A DNA stretch of 63,872 nucleotides from Rubrivivax gelatinosus (GTDB taxonomy: Bacteria; Pseudomonadota; Gammaproteobacteria; Burkholderiales; Burkholderiaceae_C), in contig NZ_NRRU01000014.1 of assembly GCF_016583785.1 (NCBI RefSeq), forward strand, positions 1-63,872. The letters are read 5' to 3'. Positions 58,455-63,872 of the stretch are shown here, piece after piece. The first letter of the stretch is position 1. Every line of letters starts with the position of its first letter. Position numbers and translations under genes: made by a program. The notes beneath the pieces are model-generated. The model did not search any database and was not told where the DNA came from. It saw only the letters and a list, made by a program, of their open reading frames with translations.

Positions 58455-58700
58455 ATGCGCACGACGCTAGACATCGACGACGACCTGCTCGCCGCCGCCA
58501 AGGAACTGGCGCGGCGCGAAGGGGTCTCGGCCGGGCAGGTGGTGTCGCGGCTGATGCGCCAGTCGCTCAGCGGCGTGGCCGAGGTCGCAGTGCCGGCCGC
58601 AGCCCGTCGGGTCGCAGGCTTCAGGCCTTTCGGTGCGCGCGAAGGCGTGGTCGCCACCAACTCCCAGGTCGACACGCTGCGTGATGGCGAAGCAGTCTGA
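58455..58700 (+). CDS. VapB-type antitoxin (ribbon-helix-helix)
   Basis: 81 aa. N-terminal RHH DNA-binding segment MRTTLDIDDDLLAAAKELARREGVS, followed by a tail (residues 50-81) that would wrap the toxin. Overlaps the toxin gene by 17 nt. Confidence 0.85.
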   Translation: MRTTLDIDDDLLAAAKELARREGVSAGQVVSRLMRQSLSGVAEVAVPAAARRVAGFRPFGAREGVVATNSQVDTLRDGEAV

Positions 58701-59151
58701 GCCGGCGGCGCGGCGCGCGCTGCTCGACGTCAACGTGCTCGTCGCGCTGCTCGACGCCGGCCATCTGCACCACGGCGCGGCGATGGACTGGCTGGCCGTC
58801 CACGAAGCCGGCGGCTGGGCCTCGTGCCCGCTGACGCAGAACGGCTGCCTGCGCATCCTGTCGCTGCCGGCCTACCCGAACCCGCAGCCGCCGGCGCGGG
58901 TCGCCGCCCGGCTGGCCGAGGCGGCGGCCGACGCCTCGCATGCCTTCTGGCCCGACGACCTGAACCTGCTCGAACCCGGCCTGCTGCGCTGGGACCGGGT
59001 GCTGAGTTCGCGCCACATCACCGACCTCTACCTGCTCGCCCTGGCCGTGCGCCACGACGGGCGTCTCGTGACGCTGGACCGCTCGATCGCCTTCGAGGCC
59101 GTGCCCGGCGCCACCCCTGAACACCTCACCGTCATCGGAGCCCCGGCGTGA
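58684..59151 (+). CDS. VapC-type PIN-domain ribonuclease toxin
   Basis: 155 aa PIN domain: [12 protein letters not shown] (first acidic residue), a mid-domain [13 protein letters not shown], and [23 protein letters not shown] with the other acidic residues. VapC toxins cut tRNA or rRNA. ATG 58684 is used; GTG 58681 is equally possible. It overlaps the next gene by 4 nt, so the module is wired into the glycan operon. Confidence 0.88.
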   Translation: MAKQSEPAARRALLDVNVLVALLDAGHLHHGAAMDWLAVHEAGGWASCPLTQNGCLRILSLPAYPNPQPPARVAARLAEAAADASHAFWPDDLNLLEPGLLRWDRVLSSRHITDLYLLALAVRHDGRLVTLDRSIAFEAVPGATPEHLTVIGAPA

Positions 59152-60308
59152 GCCAGCCCTTTCTTCCCTTTGCCTTGCCGGACATCGGCGAGGACGAGAT
59201 CGCCGAAGTCGTCGACACCCTGCGTTCCGGCTGGGTGACCACCGGCCCCAAGGCGCGGCGTTTCGAGAACGACTTCGCTGCCTTCCTGGGCGGCGACGAG
59301 TACCAGTGCATCGCCGTCAACTCGGCCACCGCCGGGCTGCACCTGGCGCTGGAGGCGCTGGGCATCGGCCCCGGCGACGAGGTCATCACGACCACCTGGA
59401 CCTTCACCGCCACCGCCGAGGTCGTGCGCTACCTGGGCGCCGACGTGAAGCTGGTCGACATGGACCCGGCGACGCTGAACATCGCCCCGGCGGCGATCGA
59501 AGCCGCGATCGGCCCGCGCACCAAGGCCATCCTGCCGGTGCACTACGGCGGGCTGGCGGCCGACATGGCGGCGATCCACGACATCGCGCGCCGCCACGGG
59601 CTGAAGGTCGTCGAGGACGCGGCGCACGCGCTGCCCACCACCTGCGGCGGCGCGCTCGTCGGCACGCTGGCCAGCGACGCCACGGTCTTCAGCTTCTACG
59701 CCAACAAGACCATGACCACCGGCGAAGGCGGCATGCTGGTGACTCGCGACGCCGAACTCGCCAAGCGCGCGCGTGCGATGCGCCTGCACGGCATGAGCCG
59801 CGACGCCTTCGACCGCTTCACCGCGACCGTGCCGAGCTGGTACTACGAGATCGTCGCGCCGGGCTTCAAGTACAACCTGACGGACATCGCCGCGGCGCTG
59901 GGCATCCACCAGCTCAAGCGCGCCCACGCCTTCCAGCAGCGGCGCGAGCAGATCGCCGCGCTCTACGACGAGGCGTTGCGCGGCCTGCCGCTGATCACGC
60001 CGCCGCAGCCGGCCGCCGGCGACCGCCACGCCTGGCACCTGTACCCGGTGCGGCTGACCGACGACGCCGGCGTCACGCGCGAACGTTTCATCGAGAAGAT
60101 GTTCGAGCAGGGCATAGGCTGCAGCGTGCACTACATCCCGCTGCACCTGCACCCGTACTGGCGCGAGCGCTACCAGCTCGACGCCGCCGATTTCCCGCAG
60201 GCTCAGCACGCCTTCGAACGCATTGCCAGCCTGCCGATCTACACGCGCATGACGGATGCCGACGTCGAGCGTGTCGTCGCCGCCGTGCGCGTGGCGCTGG
60301 CGCGCTAG
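59148..60308 (+). CDS. DegT/DnrJ/EryC1/StrS aminotransferase for a 4-amino sugar
   Basis: 386-aa PLP enzyme: [54 protein letters not shown], and the PLP Lys in [15 protein letters not shown]. It resembles PglE/ArnB enzymes that transaminate 4-keto sugars. With the CapD-type dehydratase two genes later, it would make a UDP-4-amino-4,6-dideoxy-HexNAc. GTG start at 59148. Confidence 0.88.
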   Translation: MSQPFLPFALPDIGEDEIAEVVDTLRSGWVTTGPKARRFENDFAAFLGGDEYQCIAVNSATAGLHLALEALGIGPGDEVITTTWTFTATAEVVRYLGADVKLVDMDPATLNIAPAAIEAAIGPRTKAILPVHYGGLAADMAAIHDIARRHGLKVVEDAAHALPTTCGGALVGTLASDATVFSFYANKTMTTGEGGMLVTRDAELAKRARAMRLHGMSRDAFDRFTATVPSWYYEIVAPGFKYNLTDIAAALGIHQLKRAHAFQQRREQIAALYDEALRGLPLITPPQPAAGDRHAWHLYPVRLTDDAGVTRERFIEKMFEQGIGCSVHYIPLHLHPYWRERYQLDAADFPQAQHAFERIASLPIYTRMTDADVERVVAAVRVALAR

Positions 60309-60332
60309 GATGGCGCGACGGAGGTACGCGCG

Positions 60333-60902
60333 ATGAACGTCCTGGCCAAGCCGAAGCTGAGCCTCGAGGCCTACCTGGCCTGGGAGAACCAGCAGCCCGA
60401 GCGCCACGAGTTCTTCCGTGGCGAGGTGTTCGCGATGGTTGGGGCGCGGCGTGTTCATGCCGTCGTCGTCGACAACCTTCGCGCCGGGCTCCGGCAGCAC
60501 GTCAAAGGCGCCGGTTGCCGCGTCTTCGGTGAGTCCGCCAAGCTCCAGATCGGCGACGACACCGTCCTGTATCCCGACGTCTTCGTCACCTGCGACAAGG
60601 TCGACCTGGCGACCGACATCGTCTTTCGCTCGCCGCTGCTGGTCATCGAAGTGCTGTCGCCGGCGACCGTGGCCTACGACCGTGGCCTGAAGTTCGCGCT
60701 CTACCGCCGCATCCCGTCGCTGCGTGAGTACCTGCTCGTCGACCCGGACTCGCGCCGTGTCGAAGCCTTCCGCCGCGACGCTGCCGGCCAGTGGTTCATC
60801 CACGACATGAGCGAGTCCGACACGCTGGAAGCCGCCAGCCTCGACTGCCGCATCACGATGGCCGAGGTCTTCGACGGCGTCGAAGCGCCGCCTGCCGCCT
60901 GA
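60333..60902 (+). CDS. Uma2-family (DUF820) putative endonuclease
   Basis: 189 aa, PD-(D/E)XK-like: YLAWENQQPERHEFFRGEVFAMVG, VLYPDVFVTCD, and LVIEVLSPATVAYDRGLKFALYRRIPSLREYLLVD (catalytic E and K). These are abundant in cyanobacteria and scattered elsewhere; function unknown. GGAGG before ATG 60333. Its place between two sugar genes suggests insertion. Confidence 0.85.
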   Translation: MNVLAKPKLSLEAYLAWENQQPERHEFFRGEVFAMVGARRVHAVVVDNLRAGLRQHVKGAGCRVFGESAKLQIGDDTVLYPDVFVTCDKVDLATDIVFRSPLLVIEVLSPATVAYDRGLKFALYRRIPSLREYLLVDPDSRRVEAFRRDAAGQWFIHDMSESDTLEAASLDCRITMAEVFDGVEAPPAA

Positions 60903-60906
60903 ACCG

Positions 60907-61497
60907 TTGATCAAACGCCTCTTCGACCTCGCCGGTGCTGCGGTGGCGCTGCTGCTGCTGTCGCCGCTGCTGCTGCTGGCGGCGCTCGCCGTCAGGCTGG
61001 ACTCGCCCGGCCCGGTGTTCTTCCGCCAGGAACGTGTCGGCCGCGGCGGCGTGCCGTTTCGCATCCACAAGTTCCGCACGATGCGCGCCGGCGCGCCGGG
61101 GCTGCAGATCACGGTCGGCGAAGACCCGCGCATCACCCGCGTCGGCCGCTGGCTGCGGCGCACGCGCGTCGACGAGCTGCCGCAGTTCATCGACGTGCTG
61201 CAGGGCACGATGAGCCTGGTCGGCCCGCGCCCCGAGGTGCCGCGCTACGTCGCCTTCTACCCGCCCGGGCTGCGCGAGCGGGTGCTGTCGGTGCGCCCGG
61301 GCATCACCGACCCGGTGTCGCTGGCCTATGCCGACGAGAGCGAGCTGCTGGCGCGTGCCGCCGACCCCGAGCGCGAATACGTCGAGGTGCTGCTGCCGCG
61401 CAAGCTGCAGGCTGCCGCGGCTTATGCGGAGCGTGCGACCCTGTGGACCGACCTGGGCGTGCTGCTGCGCAGCGTCGGGGTGCTGCTGGGGCGATAG
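60907..61497 (+). CDS. Small polyprenyl-phosphate sugar phosphotransferase (PglC/WcaJ C-domain type)
   Basis: 196-aa monotopic initiating transferase. N-terminal reentrant helix (KRLFDLAGAAVALLLLSPLLLLAALA), then GPVFFRQERVG, KFRTM, the catalytic Asp-Glu in RTRVDELPQ, and MSLVGPRPEVPRYV. Attaches the first sugar phosphate to undecaprenyl phosphate. Starts at TTG 60907, 4 nt after the Uma2 gene. Confidence 0.92.
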   Translation: MIKRLFDLAGAAVALLLLSPLLLLAALAVRLDSPGPVFFRQERVGRGGVPFRIHKFRTMRAGAPGLQITVGEDPRITRVGRWLRRTRVDELPQFIDVLQGTMSLVGPRPEVPRYVAFYPPGLRERVLSVRPGITDPVSLAYADESELLARAADPEREYVEVLLPRKLQAAAAYAERATLWTDLGVLLRSVGVLLGR

Positions 61498-61565
61498 CCG
61501 GGGCGTCTGATGGCAGTGGCTGTTCCTGGCCCTTGAACGCTCGCTGGCGCCCTGAACCCGGAACT

Positions 61566-61571
61566 TAGAAT
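61566..61571 (+). promoter_or_regulatory. -10 box upstream of the CapD-type dehydratase gene
   Basis: TAGAAT 42 nt before GTG 61614, in the 116-nt gap after the sugar transferase. No clear -35 at standard spacing. The rest of the gap shows nothing notable. Confidence 0.4.
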
Positions 61572-61613
61572 TGCCGCTTCGTCTCCTTCCGAAGAACGCC
61601 GTCCGCGCCTCCC

Positions 61614-63533
61614 GTGACGCCTCCTGATCACCCGCGGACCCCGCGTCCCGCTCCCGCGGGCGGCCCCCCGACGATCTGGCACCGGCTGGACCTGCTGCTG
61701 GCGCGCATCCGCCCGCATCGCGAGCCGCTGTCGCTGCTGGCCGACGCGCTCGTCATCGCCGCCTGCTGGAACGTCACCTACCTGTTCCGCCTGGGTTTCG
61801 AGCGCTGGATCAGCGCCCGCCCCGACTACGACCACTGGGTGCTGCTGGGCGTCGTCGTCACCTATCTGGCCGCGTTCGCGCTGCTGCGCGTGCCGCAGGC
61901 GATGTGGCGTTTTTCCGGCTTCGGCGAGGTCAAGCGGCTGACGCTGGCCTGCGTGCTGGCCGGCGCCGTGGCCGCCGCGCTGGTGATGGGCGCCGGGCTG
62001 AGCCAGGTGCCGCGTGCGGTGCTGGCGCTGCATCCCTTCGTCGCGCTGATGGGCCTGTGTGTCGTGCGCATGGCCTACCGCATGCTCTACGAGCACGCGC
62101 GCCAGCGCATCACCGGCAGCGAACGCGAGATCCGCCGCGCCGTCGTGATGGGCGCCGGCGCTGCCGCGCGGCTGCTGCTGGCGGGCATACACGAGCAGGG
62201 CTGGATCGTGCTCGGCCTGCTCGACGACGACCCGGCCAAGCAGGGCGCCCGCATCGCCGGCGTGCCGGTGCTGGGGCCGCTGGAGGCAATCGCCGACAAG
62301 GCGGTGCGCGGCGCCGCCACCCACGTCGTCGTCGCGCTGCCCTCGGCCACGCGCGCGCAGCGCCGGCGGGCGCTGGACCTGGCCGCCAAGACGGGGCTGC
62401 CGGTCGTCACCGTGCCCAGCGTCGACGAGCTGCGTACCGGCAAGAGCCGCATCGAGCGCCTGCGCGAGATCGAACCCGAGGACCTGCTGGGCCGCGAGCC
62501 GGTGCGGCTGGACGACAGCGGCGTGGCCGCCGTCGTCGCCGGCCGCACGGTGCTGATCACAGGCGCCGGCGGCAGCATCGGCAGCGAGCTCTGCCGCCAG
62601 GTGGCGCAGTTCGCGCCCGCCCGCATCGTGCTGTACGAGCTGAGCGAGTTCAACCTCTACACGATCGAGCAGGAGCTGAGCCAGGCCTTCCCGGCGGTCG
62701 AACTGGTGCGCCTGATCGGCGACGTCAAGGACCTGGCGCATCTGCGCGCCAGCTTCGCCGCCTGGCGGCCCGACGTCGTCTTCCATGCCGCCGCCTTCAA
62801 GCATGTGCCGCTGATGGAAGAGCAGCACAACGCGCTGGCGGCGCTGCGCAACAACACGCTGGGCACCTGGCACGCCGCGCTGGCTGCGGCCGAGGCCGGC
62901 GCCGGGCGTTTCGTGCTGATCAGCACCGACAAGGCGGTGAACCCGACCAACGTGATGGGCGCTACCAAGCGTGCCGCCGAGATGGTGGTCAGCATGATGG
63001 CGGAGCAGTACCCGGCGACGCGTTTCATGGCGGTGCGTTTCGGCAACGTGCTGGGCTCCAGCGGCAGCGTGATCCCGAAGTTCAAGGAGCAGATCGCACG
63101 CGGCGGCCCGGTGACGGTGACGCACCCGGAGATCATTCGTTACTTCATGACCATCCCCGAGGCCGCGCGCCTGGTGCTGCAGGCGGGTGCGATCGGCGAG
63201 AGCGGCCAGGTGCTGGTGCTGGACATGGGCGAGCCGGTGCGCATCGTCGACCTGGCGCGCGACCTGATCCGCCTGGCCGGCCAGACGACGCAGGAGATCC
63301 CGATCGTCTTCAGCGGCCTGCGCCCCGGCGAGAAGCTCTACGAGGAGCTGCTGGCCGACGCCGACAACACGCTGCCGACGGCGGTGCCGCGGCTGCGCGT
63401 GGCGCGCCTGGCGGCGGAATCGGGCGAGATCGGCGAATTGCTGCGGTGGGCGGGCGATGCGGCGCTGGCCGATGACACCGATGTGAGGGACGCGCTGCGG
63501 CGCGTCGTAGCCGAGTACCGGCCGGCGGCATGA
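61614..63533 (+). CDS. UDP-GlcNAc 4,6-dehydratase, membrane type (CapD/WbpM/PglF)
   Basis: 639 aa. Four N-terminal membrane helices (to about residue 165), a first nucleotide-binding fold (VVMGAGAAARLLLAG), and an SDR domain (about 300-600) starting VLITGAGGSIGSELCRQ. Its catalytic segment is STDKAVNPTNVMGATKR, with Met in place of the usual Tyr (MxxxK), characteristic of large membrane members of the family. Makes UDP-4-keto-6-deoxy-GlcNAc. Confidence 0.94.
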   Translation: MTPPDHPRTPRPAPAGGPPTIWHRLDLLLARIRPHREPLSLLADALVIAACWNVTYLFRLGFERWISARPDYDHWVLLGVVVTYLAAFALLRVPQAMWRFSGFGEVKRLTLACVLAGAVAAALVMGAGLSQVPRAVLALHPFVALMGLCVVRMAYRMLYEHARQRITGSEREIRRAVVMGAGAAARLLLAGIHEQGWIVLGLLDDDPAKQGARIAGVPVLGPLEAIADKAVRGAATHVVVALPSATRAQRRRALDLAAKTGLPVVTVPSVDELRTGKSRIERLREIEPEDLLGREPVRLDDSGVAAVVAGRTVLITGAGGSIGSELCRQVAQFAPARIVLYELSEFNLYTIEQELSQAFPAVELVRLIGDVKDLAHLRASFAAWRPDVVFHAAAFKHVPLMEEQHNALAALRNNTLGTWHAALAAAEAGAGRFVLISTDKAVNPTNVMGATKRAAEMVVSMMAEQYPATRFMAVRFGNVLGSSGSVIPKFKEQIARGGPVTVTHPEIIRYFMTIPEAARLVLQAGAIGESGQVLVLDMGEPVRIVDLARDLIRLAGQTTQEIPIVFSGLRPGEKLYEELLADADNTLPTAVPRLRVARLAAESGEIGELLRWAGDAALADDTDVRDALRRVVAEYRPAA

Positions 63534-63628
63534 AACAATCTTTGGCGTAGGGCTGGTTCCCCCGGGCGGCGGTTGGCTGCACGATGGCGAGTGGCGCCGG
63601 CAACACCAGACTCCCAGGGATTCCAAGC

Positions 63629-63872
63629 ATGAGCATCGCCGTCCAGCCGGTCGTCATGGCCGGGGGCTCGGGCACGCGGCTGTGGCCGCTGTCGCGCGCC
63701 GCCTATCCGAAGCAGTTCCTCGTTTTGTCGGGCAACAGCAGCCTCTTCCAGCAGGCGGTGCAGCGTTTGCAGGCGCTGGCCGGCGGCACGACCGCCGCGC
63801 CGCTGGTCGTCGGCAACGAGGAGCACCGCTTCCTGGTGCTGGACCAGCTGCGCGAGATCGGTGTCGACCCGG
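63629..63872 (+). CDS. manC: Mannose-1-phosphate guanylyltransferase (3' end outside window)
   Basis: Only the first 81 codons are present. The N-terminus QPVVMAGGSGTRLWPLSRAAYPKQFLVL is the nucleotidyltransferase signature with the pyrophosphorylase Arg and Lys. Supplies GDP-mannose for gmd/fcl. Whether it has the fused isomerase domain (ManC/AlgA type) cannot be seen. AGGGA precedes the ATG. The 95-nt gap before it shows only a weak AACAAT -10-like element. Confidence 0.9.
   Translation, partial: MSIAVQPVVMAGGSGTRLWPLSRAAYPKQFLVLSGNSSLFQQAVQRLQALAGGTTAAPLVVGNEEHRFLVLDQLREIGVDP

Overview
The window is about 64 kb of very GC-rich DNA with genes packed tightly, many overlapping by 4 nt (ATGA or GTGA). 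Gene content and order point to a betaproteobacterium of the order Burkholderiales, most like the Rubrivivax/Leptothrix/Roseateles group: pyrR-pyrB-pyrX, a Burkholderiales-type aa3 oxidase cluster with DUF2970, SURF1 and small accessory proteins, CIRCE-controlled rpoH, a divergent gpmA/rhodanese pair followed by grxC-secB-gpsA, and wlb and CapD polysaccharide genes. The genus is an inference; no rRNA, tRNA, IS element, phage or CRISPR was seen.

Layout. (1) 1-7.1 kb, signalling: the 3' part of a ChpA/PilL-type hybrid CheA kinase, a GGDEF diguanylate cyclase with an I-site, and a convergent chemoreceptor whose periplasmic domain carries a c-type heme motif (CTSCH). (2) 7.1-13.3 kb: photolyase, yqgE, ruvX, pyrR, pyrB, an inactive dihydroorotase (pyrX) and plsC. 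(3) 13.3-20.8 kb: a PRPP synthetase paralogue, flavodoxin with a Fur-like box plus a small conserved partner, gpmA, rhodanese, grxC, secB, gpsA, trmL, comF and a methyltransferase. (4) 20.8-30 kb: a complete aa3-type cytochrome c oxidase operon (subunits II, I and III, Cox11, SURF1, heme A and heme O synthases, SCO, three or four small or unnamed membrane proteins) behind an FNR-type site. (5) 30-37.8 kb: rpoH with a perfect CIRCE; a cysteine-dioxygenase-like cupin divergent from a GbsR/MarR regulator with paired palindromic operators; a 1063-aa MASE1/CHASE hybrid kinase; ychF; a MOSC protein. (6) 37.8-46.4 kb: TPP riboswitch and thiMED, a UbiH-family oxygenase, a DsbC-family protein, DUF3429, an M61 peptidase, DUF3108 and an enoyl-CoA hydratase. 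(7) 46.4-63.9 kb: surface polysaccharide genes on both strands (fcl, gmd; wlbABC; flippase, acetyltransferase, two glycosyltransferases, methyltransferase; DegT aminotransferase, phosphoglycosyl transferase, CapD-type 4,6-dehydratase; start of manC), interrupted by a pnpOx-like gene, lysS, a VapBC-type toxin-antitoxin pair and a Uma2-family gene.

How they work together. The cox block makes one terminal oxidase and its copper and heme cofactors, probably switched by oxygen through an FNR-type regulator. The last 17 kb encodes nucleotide-sugar synthesis (GDP-mannose to GDP-fucose; UDP-GlcNAc(3NAc)A-type sugars; a 4-amino-4,6-dideoxy-HexNAc route) and assembly of a glycan. The most interesting loose ends are the heme-c chemoreceptor, the altered cupin with its regulator and mirrored operators, a SCO-like CxxxC protein lacking the copper-ligand His, a set of promoters whose -10 box sits exactly 6-7 nt before the start codon (predicted leaderless mRNAs), and convergent genes whose two stop codons form one shared palindrome.
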